Part shown: positions 48,911-60,877 of the stretch, piece by piece
Layout: each line of letters opens with the position of its first letter
Numbering within the stretch: the first letter of the stretch is position 1
Assembly (NCBI GenBank): GCA_018389105.1
Contig: JACATO010000120.1
Coordinates: 1,839,501 to 1,903,500, forward strand
DNA length: 64,000 bases
From: Nautilus pompilius
Taxonomy: Eukaryota > Mollusca > Cephalopoda > Nautilida > Nautilidae
Reading direction: 5' to 3'
Position numbers and translations under genes: made by a program
Notes under the pieces: generated by a model
What the model was told of the DNA's origin: nothing
The model's input: only the letters and a program-made list of their open reading frames with translations
Databases searched by the model: none

Positions 48911-49422
48911 CGACGGGGTTAAGGGAAATAGGGCCACGAACAGTGGACGAGGTTAAGGGAAATAGGGCCACGAACAGTGGACGAGGTTAAGGGAAATAGG
49001 GCCACGAACAGTGGACGAGGTTAAGGGAAATAGGGCCACGAACAGTGGACGAGGTTAAGGGAAATAGGGCCACGAACAGTGGACGAGGTTAAGGGAAATA
49101 GGGCCACGAACAGTGGACGAGGTTAAGGGAAATAGGGCCACGAACAGTGGACGAGTTAAGGGAAATAGGGCCACGAACAGTCGACGAGGTTAAGGGAAAT
49201 AGGGCCACGAACAGTGGACGAGGTTAAGGGAAATAGGGCCACGAACAGTGGACGAGGTTAAGGGAAATAGGGCCACGAACAGTGGACGAGGTTAAGGGAA
49301 ATAGGGCCACGAACAGTCGACGAGGTTAAGGGAAATAGGGCCACGAACAGTCGACGAGGTTAAGGGAAATAGGGCCACGAACAGTCGACGAGGTTAAGGG
49401 AAATAGGGCCACGAACAGTCGA
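48911..49422 (+). repeat. 34-bp satellite, about 15 copies
   Basis: Fifteen near-identical units carry GGTTAAGGGAAATAGGGCC followed by ACGAACAG. One unit (near 49,150) lacks a G. The junction base differs: most early units read CAGTGGACG while several, mainly the last ones, read CAGTCGACG, which creates a SalI-type palindrome. The high homogeneity implies recent expansion or homogenisation. Confidence 0.97.
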
Positions 49423-51028
49423 TGGAACCAGGGGCGCAAAGTTTAACGAAAAGGAAAGTAAAGACAACTTTTCGTACAATTTCTGTATTTATACATAGTC
49501 ACAAAGTGGACTTAGGGAACTGAACGAAACAGGTAGTGCAGGGGGAGGGTTAATCCGGATATGAATGCCGTCTATGAAATCCATTGGTTTGCAAGCCACA
49601 ATGCTTCCGTTTCAGCCCGTAAGAATCACGGTTACTGTAACGTCTCCCTGAACTACGGTATCGTATACTGTGAGTCCAGCGAGTGAGTTGAGCCGGACCC
49701 CGGTACAAGCTATCCAATCAGCGACCACCAGAACAGCTATGTAAACATTGCCGAATGGTTTGTATCCATGGCAATTTTTACTAAGCTCTAGATCTTACAA
49801 CACATTTTCAAAAATGTAAACGTTTTTCTAGTGGCAACACAACGGGAATGATACGTATATGCGCAGCGGTTTTCACTTAATTGCATAGGCCGTTTTGTAG
49901 TAGAATGACAATATTCCGTCACATCGAATAAATCTCAAAATCTGCTAAGAATTATTATTACGACAAACATTCATTTAATATTTACGGTTAGTACTTTTAA
50001 GAAAAAATATGATAAATTCATTTGAAGATAATAAATGGTTGCAGAACTGTCGGTGATTTTTGGACAGCGTTAGACGGTGTCCTCGGTTGTTTGGGATGCT
50101 AAGAGGCTGGGCAACATCCATCAAGAGGAAGGTTGATAAGCAGAATACTGAGGGTTTGAAACCAGCTCGAGACGACCAAAAAAAACCGTGTTTTCCATCA
50201 TTCAAGACCTTCGCAAATAAATAGCAGTAATGTTTTCTTCTCAAAAGTCACTGAAAAAGCTAAGAACCTTACTGCAAAAGATAAAACACAGTCCTTGCTA
50301 ATTATGATGACGACGACGTCAGTAGGTAGCGATTACCGAAACGTGATTTTAATTATCCGATGGTGAAAGGAATCACAGACAAATCTCTTAGTTTCTACAT
50401 CTGTTTACGCTACGATTTTCTTGGTCGGCAGAAAGTGAATTAAAAAAAAAAAACTTATAAGTATTTTTTGTCTTTTCTTTGCTTGAAATTAACCGTATCT
50501 TTGTTCCAGGTGCTGACTTCCACCTTTCAGAAAGTTCAGTCGCAACTCACGAAAAACCAGCTGCAGACTGTAACTCCATAGGTATAAAAGGTTATGATTT
50601 ACTCGCTACGGTTCTTGGACGTCTCGTCCTCCCTATAGAGAAGTCCGTTGTCGCTGTAAGTTATGGCGTAAACATTTATAAACATTTCCCGTGAGTGAGA
50701 CACGTGTGTAAGCACTTCCGGTCATAACGCGGCCGACAGAAATGGATTTTACTATAGTTTAGGTGTAACCTGACGGCAACAGGTCAGTGCTTACGACACC
50801 TCGCGGTGAAAACGAATACAAAGGGAAATAACCGCTTAGTCGTCAGTTCTACAAGCCACCGCATGTGATTTCAGCTTTATCCACAATATTCCGTCGTCTA
50901 ATGTAACCAGCTCTGATGGCAATAATAAATGACATATTTTCTTTTCATGAAATTTTGTTTTTAGATATCATTTTCATCTGCCAAACAAAGTAATGGCAGT
51001 AATAAAAAATACGGTTCATTAACGCATA
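49423..51028. other. Non-coding; one weak exon-like segment
   Basis: No recognised gene. 50,510-50,582 is bounded by a pyrimidine-rich AG and a GT (see findings), but it has no family match. T/A homopolymers occur near 50,442 and 51,055-51,071. Confidence 0.35.
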
Positions 51029-52332
51029 CGAAGTCTGTCGAAAAAGTATCCGACTTTTTTTTTTTTTTTTTCCCGTGGGAAGTAATGGCGTTAGGGAGGC
51101 AAAAGTGTGCATAGTGATGCGCATGCGTGGTTTTTGGCGGCATTGCTGGATGCGTCAGTCGCTGTCGGGGCAGCCAGTGTGAGGTGCTGTACTACTTGTC
51201 GCATTTTCATTTCACCTGTGATGACGGAATGTGTGGAGCAACGATCTTGCATCAAGTTTTGCCAAAAGCTTGGGGATACCCAAGCGGAAACAATTTGCAA
51301 AATTCAATAGGCTTTTGGTGACAATGCAATGGGTGTTACCCAAATTAAAGAATGGTATAACAGGTTCAAAGATGGCTGCACATCGGTGGAGAGTGACCAG
51401 TGTTCTGGGAGCCGTCAATAAGCCACAATGCAGCTGTTATCGAGAAAGTGCGGATCTTGATAATGGAGGATCGTCATTTGACGGTGCGGGAAATTGGTGA
51501 TGAGGTTGGGATCAGTAAAGATTCTGCACATGCAATTTTAAAGGAGGATTTTGGCTTGCGCAGAGTGGCAGCGGAATTTGTGCCCAAGCTGCTTTCTCAG
51601 GAACAACAACTTTGTCTTGAGGTTGTGCAGGACCTGCTGGATACTGCCAACAGGAATCCTGTGTTCCAGAATGCTGTGATAACTAGAGATGAGACGTGAG
51701 TGTACGGGTACGACCCGGAAACCAAAGCTCAGTCATCACAGTGGAAGCACCCAACGTCGCCAAGGCCCAAAAAAGTACGTCAGGTTCGGAGCAAAATCAA
51801 GGTGATGCTGACTGTTTTCTTCAACTACCGAGGCGTTGTGCATCACGAATAGGCACCAGAAGGACAAACAGTTACAAAGGAGTATTATTGGGAAGTCCTC
51901 CGACAGCAGTTCAGCGCAAGAGACCGGATCTGTGGGTCACGCAAAACTGGCAGCTGCATCATGACAACACACCGGCTCATTCGTCGCAGCTGATCCAAGG
52001 TTTCTTGGCAAAGAAAGGCATTTCGCTCATTCGCCAGGCTCTCTACTCTCCATACATGGCTCCTTCTGACTTCTGGTTGTTCCCAAAAATGAAGATGCCA
52101 CTGAAAGGCTCCCGCTTTGAGAGCCGAGAGGACATCATGCCGAATGCGACGGCGGAGCTGAGAGCCATTCCGGAAGAAGCATTCCAGATGTTCTTCGAAC
52201 AGTGGAAGGATCACTGGGCTAAGTGTGTGGAGGCACAAGGGACCTACTTCGAAGGGGATTAGCAATTGAACCCAACCAAGTACGTAATTTTTTTCCCCAG
52301 CCTAAGGTCGGATACCTTTTCGACAGACCTCG
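51029..52332 (+). mobile_element. mariner transposon, full length, inactive
   Basis: A 1,304-bp element with 26-bp terminal inverted repeats (51,029-51,054 and 52,307-52,332) that differ at two positions. Both begin CGARGTCTGTCGAAAA, as in many mariner elements, and both are flanked by the TA target duplication (51,027-51,028 and 52,333-52,334). Length, ends and contents are those of a classical mariner. The internal transposase frame is broken. Confidence 0.95.
51221..52262 (+). pseudogene. mariner transposase pseudogene (D,D34D)
   Basis: The N-terminal paired-like helix-turn-helix region starts MTECVEQRSCIKFC at 51,221. The catalytic core follows with ITRDET (first Asp), LHHDNTPAHSS (second Asp) and YSPYMAPSDFWLFPK (third Asp). 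The third Asp follows the second after 34 intervening residues, the mariner signature. Lesions are TAG at 51,308-51,310, a frameshift near 51,411-51,414, TGA at 51,697-51,699 (replacing the Trp of DETW), TAG at 51,850-51,852, and a frameshift near 51,910. The end (QGTYFEGD, stop at 52,262) is intact. All three catalytic Asp codons survive although the frame is destroyed. Confidence 0.94.
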
Positions 52333-52334
52333 TA

Positions 52335-53474
52335 TACGAAAGTACAGTATGAGCTAACATTTATTCAAATTATTAGTAAGAAGCTATGGCGGATGAATAC
52401 GACATCACCTTTCGGAATAAACAAAACTGAAATTTATAGCTGTTTGGTCTATAACTATGCAGAATCGCTGGTGATAACAATGAAGTGTTGATGACAGCAA
52501 ATAATAGTTTTTTATATGGTGTAAATCTTAATTTCGAACGCTAGTGTGTATGTAATTTATCTTGGAAAGATGCCAGTGCATGTGACATTTTTAATGAATC
52601 TCGGATAAAATGCAAAATCAAAACAAAATTTTGATGAATCACACAATATCTGTATTTACTTTATTTATATGTATCAACTGATGATGATGACAGGGTAAAT
52701 TTCATGATGCCCGCCTTAGAATTTATAATTTTCACCGGTCAAATTTTGGGGTGACATTTTTTTAAGGAAACAAAAAAAAAAAGGTGGGACTACCTTAGAG
52801 TAACTCAGGTTAATATGGGGTCTAAGTTTGCTTCTTCCCGAGAGTTGGCAGGACTTTTAATCTTTTCAAATCGCCTGGGGAGTGAGCCAGCGATCGTCGT
52901 GTTTCCTAGGGACAGTACCAGCTCGGGCTCTCGCACAAAGTCTCTCGTCTGCGGTGTTTACGCGTGGCTACACAGTCTCTACAGTCCGTTGCTTCGTTTC
53001 ACCTAAACTGGAAATGTATTTGGTCGCCTCCTACCGACGTCAGGGGGGGCTGCCAGACGGCGAGCGGGCCCCGAACACCTACGAGTAAGACCGAGCTCTC
53101 CATTCTTTTCCCTACCCCCCCCGCTATCGATTTCCGAAGAAAAGGAAATATTTTGAATGGAGAGATTACCTACGCAAATATCTCGATACACTGCCGTGAG
53201 ATGCACTGGAGTTCTTTTTCTAATGTACGACTGGCGGAAATGCTCGGTCACGTGCTTGTGTTTTCCGCAAATCTCCGATTTTAGCGGAGTTGTAGCCCCT
53301 TCCGCCCACGCGCTAACCTCTCCCCCCCCCACCATCGCCACCTGGGAGCCAAAAATAACGATAAGACAGCAACCTCGGGTTAAGCAGGCTTTGATCAGCG
53401 CAGGAAAACGTTGAGATTTCCAGTTAACTTTTATTATGCTATATTTTTTTATAACCCCGCAGTGAGAACATCAA
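52335..53474. other. Non-coding, no gene recognised
   Basis: AT-rich to 52,790, then GC-richer (52,880-53,340) with C-runs near 53,116 and 53,321. Anonymous frames only. Confidence 0.4.
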
Positions 53475-53700
53475 CAACAGCCGTGGTAGCGGGTTAGCTC
53501 CGTAAGGGGACTGTACCGGGTTCGATCCCAGGCTGGGGTCGGAGGAGAGTTGTCGCTGATGATCGCCATAGCGTGAAACAGCTGTGCGGCGTCTCCTTGG
53601 TGCCCGACGTGAGAGAGACCTCCCGGGTCCTTGGGGCCCCCGGTGTCGGGTGGACCGGGCCGCTTGATAAAAGAAAATTACTGGAAACAAGTCCGCATTT
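53475..53700 (+). mobile_element. tRNA-derived SINE
   Basis: A tRNA-like head carries an A-box-like TGGTAGCGGGTTAGC (about 53,485) and a B-box-like GGGTTCGATCCC (53,519-53,530) at the usual spacing of about 30 bases. It is followed by a unique body (53,601-53,667) that recurs almost unchanged at 5,556-5,622. The 3' end runs into AT-rich sequence (GATAAAAGAAAATTACTGG). A complete tRNA cloverleaf is not formed, so this is a SINE and not a tRNA gene. Confidence 0.75.
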
Positions 53701-54716
53701 CAAGTGACGGGAATCACGACAAAGTTTAAGAATAGCGAATGTCAGGGTGCCATGGTCGGTTTATACTCTATGCCGAAAACCGTCCCTGAGAGGGACACGT
53801 GTTCCAACAGAAATAGCATTAAATAAACCGGCTATGTAACTAACTTCTGGTTTCTTCTTACAAAAGAAAACCGCAGGGATGGATGTGGCTCAATCACATG
53901 CATCACGAATGCATGATTTCGTCAACGAATTTCTTTTGAGCATTATTAATTAAGCAAAAACATCCAATCCTCTCGCGACATTCAAGGAAATGGAGCTAAA
54001 GATAAGAGAACGGAATAGTTTTTCAGCTGTAAATGATGAAACTTGATGGCTATTGTAGAAGAAAAAGAAGGATACTCTGATTTTAAAAAGTCATGGGATC
54101 AGAGTTCCACGATAAACTTGTTTTACCGCGTTTTGCTATGCGTCTATTTCTACTATTGACTACATAGGAAATATTCGGACGTTAGCCTGGCGAGGCCAAA
54201 CTTATGGCAGCTAGTGCATTTATAAAAGTGAGAGAATATATATATTCTAGACTTCACGCTATCACAGTATTTATGTACGGCCTTTCGTCCAGCAAAGAAG
54301 AAGAAAGAAAAAGTTAATTTTATAAAAACTCGAGGGAAAATTGACTCAAGAGTAACGTAAAACGGAGTGAATAAGAATCCATTAACGAAATAAAAAGAGA
54401 GAAGCTGCTGGGTTCGCCTTTAGAAGGAAAACAAAATGTCTATTTTTAACGGAAAGAGAACAACCTCAAAGGAAAAAAAAAGGACAAAAATCGAAGAAGA
54501 ATTCTTCACATCACGCAACAGGAATAGTGCAGGGTTACTGCTGGTAAAAAGATAAGTCTGGTGCGGTGATTTTCCCAGCTCCGATTGGGTCCAGCTCGTA
54601 GCTTGATGGCCCGGGGTGGTGGACGGCTCAAACGCATATCCATCACTCTCCGTAAACAGGGAGACTGATATAAACAGACTATCTGAAAGATGGAGATGGG
54701 AAGAATCGGTAGGAAC
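53701..54716. other. Non-coding, no gene recognised
   Basis: AT-rich unique sequence. Confidence 0.45.
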
Positions 54717-54717
54717 G

Positions 54718-54778
<61 letters not shown>

Positions 54779-54894
54779 AGAGAGAGAGAGAGATGGAGAG
54801 AGGAGAGAGAGAGAGAGATGATGATGTCAGTACAGAGACAGAGAGAGAGAGACAGAGACAGAGAGAGAGACAGAGAGAGAGAGAGACAGAGAGA

Positions 54895-54939
<45 letters not shown>

Positions 54940-54981
54940 AGAGATGGAGAGAGAGATGACGTCAGTAAGAGAGAGATAATG

Positions 54982-55012
<31 letters not shown>

Positions 55013-55054
55013 TGAGAGAGAGAGAGAGGAGATGGAGAGAGAGAGAGAGAGAGA
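54717..55054 (+). repeat. GA satellite with sparse GTCAGTA cores
   Basis: (GA)n array with GATGGAGAGA words. It contains at least two degenerate copies of the TGACGTCAGTACAGA unit (ATGATGTCAGTACAGAG at about 54,820, and one exact TGACGTCA at 54,957-54,964). It is therefore related to the 18.5- and 48-kb arrays. Confidence 0.93.
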
Positions 55055-55969
55055 ATTTATTCAGAAGAAAAATAAATTGATCAGGGTTCGTGGAGTATAA
55101 GGGGTTAGTGGTCACGTGACTGGCTGGTTGCGGGAGAGTACTTATTGATCGATGGAGCAGCCGACCGACAGATAAGAGCTTGTTAGACTCGAGGACCAGG
55201 TACGAGATCTCTCCCCCTCCCTGATAGCTAGCTTCCTGACTCATCTAAATTCCAGGGCTGATTTATATACCACGGGCAGAGGCATCAACAAGAACAGGCG
55301 AACCTTGTCCTTATCCAGTATCGCTTTTAATGTCGATATCGCGATACAAAACAACTGGCAGCACTTCTCCAGATCTCTTCCGAGTAGATTTTAGTGAACA
55401 ATCCAAGGGAGCTAAATCTTGGCTTCTTCTTTTTTTTTTTTTTTTTAACTATTTCTTTCACTTTTTAAATTAATTTTACTTTGTCACGGAAGTTCCTGAT
55501 TTCACTCTACTTCCAAGTCATCAGCCAACTAAACTTATCCGTCGTTTTATGTCAAAAACGTTCATAAAGTTTTGTAATTAGGTTTGACGAAAGCGTAATG
55601 TATGTCGTGGATTGGGGTTTTTTTTAACAATTAAAATGGACAAAACTCATTTCTGCAGAGTATAACAACTCACACTTATTGATCATGTGACAAACTATTA
55701 TCGGATATTGGCAATCGATTGACACTGAACTCCGATAGTCGGGTTCGACTTCTCTCAGAAATATCCGTGTCTCCCTGCCAGTGTGGCGTGTAGTACTGCA
55801 TCCGTAGTCTTTAGAGAGTCTGTAGAAGAGTACGTGCTAGTAAAGTTAAGCATTTTTATTTGTTATCTTTAATTTTTAGCTTTTCAAAATGGAAATGTTT
55901 TTGTTGGGTATTAAGAGAGAAGCTTAGGATGACCATTCTACTGGAAGCGCTGATAAAAACCAGCCTAAG
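55055..55969. other. Non-coding; possible hAT 5' flank
   Basis: A B-box-like GGGTTCGACTTC occurs at 55,741, but no paired A-box is convincing. No terminal inverted repeat for the following hAT element was identified. Confidence 0.35.
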
Positions 55970-57550
55970 TCAAGAAAGTATGATGAAAGTTACATAACTT
56001 TTGGTTTCGCAGGTGCTTTTGTTACTGGAGAAAAAACGGCTTTAGTTTGTTATTTGTCATAAAATGCTGTCTGCTGAGAGTTTAGAGCCAAGCAAACCAA
56101 AACAGCACCTGGAAACAACTCGTGCAAACTTAGCTAACAAATCTCCAGATATTTTCATTTGAAGAGATGAAATGAAGCAACAAAACCCAAGTCTAGTTAT
56201 ATAAATAACTGTCCCTTCGAAATCACTTTTAGCTTCTTATCAAGTTGCATACAGGATCGCCCAGTGCAAAAGGTAAGATCCCACACAATTGGAGACAGTT
56301 TAATTCTTCCAGCAGCTATTGGTGTGGTTACAATGATGTTGGGGGAGTCTGGTGCCAAACAGCTCTTAAGTATCCATTTGTCTAATGACACCGCTTCCCA
56401 TCGAATCACAGATATAGCAGATCTAGATGAGCAACTAATTGAAAAGATAAGAAACAAACCATTTGTCATTCAGATAGACGAGACCACAGATAGTGCCAAG
56501 GATGCTCATTTAATAACGTACGCTAGATTCATTGAGGGGGGGGCAAAATAAATGAGGATATATTATTTTGTAAAGAAATTACAAGGTCGAATAAAGCTGA
56601 GGACATTTTTGGAATTATCGACAGGTTTAATATGCCGAAAATCTCCTAGTGCTGTTTGGACTCACTGTATGATTCATAGGCAAGTTCTTGCTTCGAAAGA
56701 TTTGAGCCCATCATTGGAGAAGGTTCTACAAGCAACTACAAATGTTGTGAACTATTTAAAAACCAGGCCTGTAAAGGCGATGTTTGCAAGGTTTTGTAAA
56801 GAGATGGGTGCTGAACACCCTTCTTTACTGTGAGTCAAGATGGCTGTTTCGGGGAAACGTTTTGACACGTGTTTTCGAACTGAGAAATGAACTTTACCAG
56901 TATTTAACTGAGGAAAGACTTGGCAGTGTACACGTTTATTGACTGTGATTTCAGTATGCAGTTAGAAAAATTAAGCGACGTATTTCATTAGCTGAACACT
57001 CCTAATACCTCACTGCAAGGTGGTGATAGCGATATTCTTCAACTCAATCACAAAATTAAATTGTTTATTAGGAAAGTTGAACTGTGGCAGAGTTAAATGG
57101 AAAACAGAAATTTAGATATGTTTCCTACTTCAAAACAATTTATTGAGAGCAGTAACACAAATTAGTGAAGATGTGAAAATTTGTATTTTAAGTCACCTTT
57201 CTTCTCTAAAATTTCACTTTCTGAACTATTCCCAGATACAGAACATTTGACTGGATAAGGAACCCATTCGATGCTAAACTGGTAGCTGTTATACTCACTG
57301 CTATCGAGGAGGAGCGATTCATTGACGTCTCTGCTGGCACTTCTTTGAAAATAAAATTCCTGACAATGTCTCTCTCTGAAATTTGGATCCGTGTGCGGAA
57401 TGAGTACAAGGAATTAAGCGAGAAGGCTATGAGAATACTGATTCCATTTGCAACATCCTACTCTACACAATAAAATACAAATACCAATCAAAAATAAATG
57501 TGGGACGAGAAATGAGAGTGGCTGTCTCGAAAACAACACCCAGATTTCAG
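55970..57550 (+). pseudogene. hAT transposase relic, ZBED5-like
   Basis: Pieces occur in order for a ZBED5/Buster-type hAT transposase. A degenerate BED finger has RKYDESYITFGF, then LSAESLEPSKPKQHLET; the Cys pair and last His are damaged. The segment HTIGDSLILPA and LSNDTASHRI follows, then the first catalytic Asp in IQIDETTDS (near 56,470). Next come WTHCMIHRQVLAS, NYLKTRPVKA, RWLFRGNVLTRVFELRNEL, LNTPNTSLQGGD, and the C-terminal dimerisation region with WIRNPFD, SEIWIRVRNEY and ILIPFATSYST. Frameshifts and stops separate at least five pieces (for example after 56,551 and at 56,831-56,833). No 8-bp target duplication or left end was found. A word like AAGGGGTTCTGAAACTTTG on the minus strand near 57,915 resembles some hAT ends. 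Confidence 0.85.
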
Positions 57551-58093
57551 GAATTATGAAAACGTAAGCGACCTCATCCCTCCATTAAAAGTTGGTGGAA
57601 TATTCAAACTTTTCCAGACTGAGAGATTTGTTGAGAAAACATTCTGTAGAAAACAGCTTAATAAGGTGCAATAAGCTTCATGAGCCTTCGTAGATAAATC
57701 TGATTTCAGTCTGTTTTCTATGTTGTTATTACAACAACAAAGAAAAATATTGAACGCAGGCGATTTGCCCGTATGATCACGAAATGTAATTGAATTAGTT
57801 TAAAAAAAAACATTTATAATCACTACTCCTCTCTATATATCTGTTTCTTGCTGAACCCTAACCCCCCGAATCATTTTAGAGGGTCGCGGTATCACAAAGT
57901 TTCAGAACCCCTTACTCTAGGCTATTATAAAACAGAGTTATCTCCCCTAACCTTACCCACTTCCGGGTAGCTCAATGAAAACAAGAGACATGGAGAATGG
58001 TGATACATTTTCGCTGTTAAATGATAAAGATTTGCTGTAATTTTTTTTTCGTGATCGAGGCCGACGGTTATCTGACTCGAAGACAGAGCTAAC
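57551..58093. other. Non-coding; possible hAT 3' end near 57,900
   Basis: AT-rich sequence, then CGCGACCCTCT and GGGGTTCTGAAACTTTG words (minus strand, about 57,880-57,915), typical of some hAT terminal repeats. No other feature. Confidence 0.35.
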
Positions 58094-58094
58094 T

Positions 58095-58167
<73 letters not shown>
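58094..58167 (+). repeat. (GA)n microsatellite
   Basis: About 74 bases, one GATA interruption. Confidence 0.96.
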
Positions 58168-58170
<3 letters not shown>

Positions 58171-59732
58171 GTAAATCAACATCCCGTCAAAATCGGCGAC
58201 ACGAGGCGCGGACGATGCAGTCAAAGGAAGACGACGCCTACAGCCATCATCTCTGACGCCTCTTGGCGGAACCCGAATGGCAAAACTGCTAACCCTTTCC
58301 AGGATTTCTCAGGGTAAAAAAGAAAAATAAAAATTTAAAAGATCTGTTTTAAGTAAACATCGATTTTCTTTTGCAAACTATGTTTCCACTGCTGAGTAAG
58401 TTCAAAAGATAATTATTATCATGGCTCTTACATTTATAATTAATTAATTGGTTAATAATAAATACGTAAAAAATATGCAATTAAAATTCTACTCATCAGT
58501 TAAAGGCTAATATTAAATTTTATTTTCGGAAAAAGGATGAGTTACCATTTTATGCATTCTTTTAACCAACGCCAGCGATATTTTGCCTGTCTCTGTTTGC
58601 GATACACAAATATATATTTTTTTTCACAATTGAGAACCTAAATTAAAATATATATGTAAACAACAGACAGTAACACAGCCTCATGATGGCTCAGAGTCTG
58701 GCACCAACTGAGCATTGGAATATTCTTTTTGAATTTATTTACAGCGTTCCAAGTATCCGTTACCTGGATTAGTCGTGGCATTTAATAATGTTCAATTAAT
58801 TTAAATGTTACAACTTAAAAAAAAAAATCATATTCATTCTCCTGTCCGGATTAACAAGTGAATGTAATTCTTAACGTATTTATTGAGAGATAAGTAAGCA
58901 GATTTCTTAGACGCGATAGCAGTTCGATCAGTCCACGCTGTCGCGCGCGTGGCTTTACATCTTTTTTTGGTTTCTATAAAACCAGTCCTAGGTAAATAAT
59001 TTAAATATGCATAAACAACAAATATAGACTTTAAGCAACCCGAGTAAATGCTACATCCCCTCCTCCTGCCACCACCATCTATTTTGCTAGAGCTTCACAC
59101 AATTTCCTTTTTGGATTTTCTTCATAACGCCCGTCGGCAGGAAGTCCACGACTCTTCGCCACCAGGGGGCACAAATCACTGGAGAAATCGGGAAGGTGGA
59201 CAGGTTACGGGAAGCGGATACAGAGAACGCATGGATCAAATAGAACTATGCTAAATCTGCTTCATTATGCTAAATATATATTTTATATGATTAACACAAG
59301 TAGCGAACACCGACTTTCAAAAATTACCTATTCCTTTTTCCTCCCGTTTATTTTCGGTGAAAATATCTGATGCCAGGCGCAGCATCTGTAATTTCTTGGT
59401 GAAGACTTAAATTCGTTCCACCTTCCCCACCTCCTCCCAGCGAGAGCTCCGTCTCCCTGACGGTGCTCGCGAAGCAGAAAGAGGACAATAGACAAACAGA
59501 AGCCAAGCATTGCCAAGAAACGTGTTGTTGTTGTTGTTTGTTTTAGCAGTCAGTCAGAGCGGTGATTTACAGGAAAGTGATCTGATGGTGGCGGTCATGG
59601 ATCTTATTCTGTCGTCTCGGGTAACAGTTGTTGTTGTGGACGGACGCGATTCGTCACCAAGGCAACCAGAGCGGCACGCGAGCAAACCACAGTCACGTGT
59701 CTCCACTTTCGCTCAGCCTTTCCCGCTCTCTT

Positions 59733-59734
<2 letters not shown>
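58168..59734. other. Non-coding, no gene recognised
   Basis: AT-rich unique sequence. 59,560-59,730 is GC-richer and holds a perfect X-box and a CACGTG word (59,694-59,699), which might mark a regulatory element, but no exon was found. Confidence 0.4.
59653..59666. promoter_or_regulatory. RFX X-box candidate
   Basis: GTCACC-AA-GGCAAC matches the RFX consensus exactly, about 30 bases upstream of a CACGTG E-box. No gene is assigned nearby. Confidence 0.4.

Positions 59735-59787
<53 letters not shown>
59735..59787 (+). repeat. (ATT)n microsatellite
   Basis: About 17 ATT triplets without interruption. Confidence 0.97.
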
Positions 59788-60253
59788 CTCGGTTGGTCTG
59801 CTGTTGTACTGGAGTAAAATGGGAAAGGTTTTCTACTGAGCTGTTTGTTTATTAGCAGCACTAACTTAATCAGTGTTTATTGTTGGGGGAGTGAGAATTG
59901 ATTATCCCTGTTGACGTAGAATTTAAAATGAGATTTTTTTTTTTTTTAAATCGCATAAATTTTAAGAAAAATAAGAAGCAGGGAGTTTGTCTTATCCCCG
60001 AAATCTGAACCAGTCGACATCTCCGGTGCTTCGAGCAGGAGGTTGTCAGGGTGAGAATCAGTAATCTCCGGCATGCGGAACAAAGGCGAGATTGGGTCGT
60101 TAGTTCGAAGTGGCGAATAATTAAACGTTTGTAAGGAATGAAGAAATAAAAATTGAGAAACCTGATTGATTATCCGAGAAGTTCTTTAGAAAGGGAAAAA
60201 AGGGCAAACTTGGTAATGCGAGAGGATGAAAGGATTTATTATAAATTAGAAGT
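59788..60253. other. Non-coding spacer
   Basis: Nothing recognised. Confidence 0.45.
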
Positions 60254-60877
60254 TGTGTGTGTGTGTGCGTGCGTGTGAGAGAGTGAGTGTGTGAGTGAAT
60301 GAGTGAGAGAGGGAGTGTGTGTGTGATGAGTGTGAGTGACAGTGAGTGTGAGAATGTGTGTGAGAGAGTGTGTGCGAGAGTGTGTGAGCATGTGTGTGTG
60401 AGAATGTGTGTGAGAATGTGTGTGAGAGAGTGTGTGAGAATGTGTGTGTGAGAGTCTGTGAGTGACAGTGTGTGTGAGTGACAGTGAGTGTGTGCGAGTG
60501 AGTGTGAGAGTGTTGTGAGAGAGTTAGTGAGAGTGAGTAACAGTGTGTGTGAGTGAGTGTGAGAGTGTGTAAGAGTGTATGTGAGTGTGTGTGTGTGAAA
60601 GAGTTGTGAGAAAGTGAGTGAGTGTGAGTGACAGTGAGTGTGTGTGAGTGACAGTGACTAAGAGTGTGTATAAGAGTGTGTGTGAGAGAGTGAGTGAGTG
60701 TGAGTGACAGTGAGTGTGTGTGAGTGACAATGACTAAGAGTGTGTATAAGAGTGTGTGTGAGAGAGTGAGTGAGTGTGAGTGACAGTGAGTGTGTGTGAG
60801 TTAGTTGTGAGAAAGTGAGTGTGTTTGTGTGTGCGTGTGTGAGAGAGAGAGTGAGAGTGTGCGTGTGTGTGCTTGTG
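60254..60877 (+). repeat. GT/GA minisatellite (GTGAGTGTGAGAG type)
   Basis: About 620 bases built of GTGTGTGAGAGAGTG, GTGAGTGACAGTGAG and related words, with no C except in GACAGTGA or GCGAG units. One segment of roughly 65 bases (GACAGTGAGTGTGTGTGAGT and following) is repeated in tandem at about 60,630-60,800. Minus-strand Ser/Thr/His frames are low-complexity. Confidence 0.95.

Noticed and set aside
53485..53560. Possible tRNA gene
   Set aside because: A-box and B-box words are present, but stems do not form a proper cloverleaf and the sequence continues into a body repeated elsewhere, so it is a SINE.
54420..55244. 274-codon Ser/Leu minus-strand frame
   Set aside because: GA-satellite translation with anonymous flanks.
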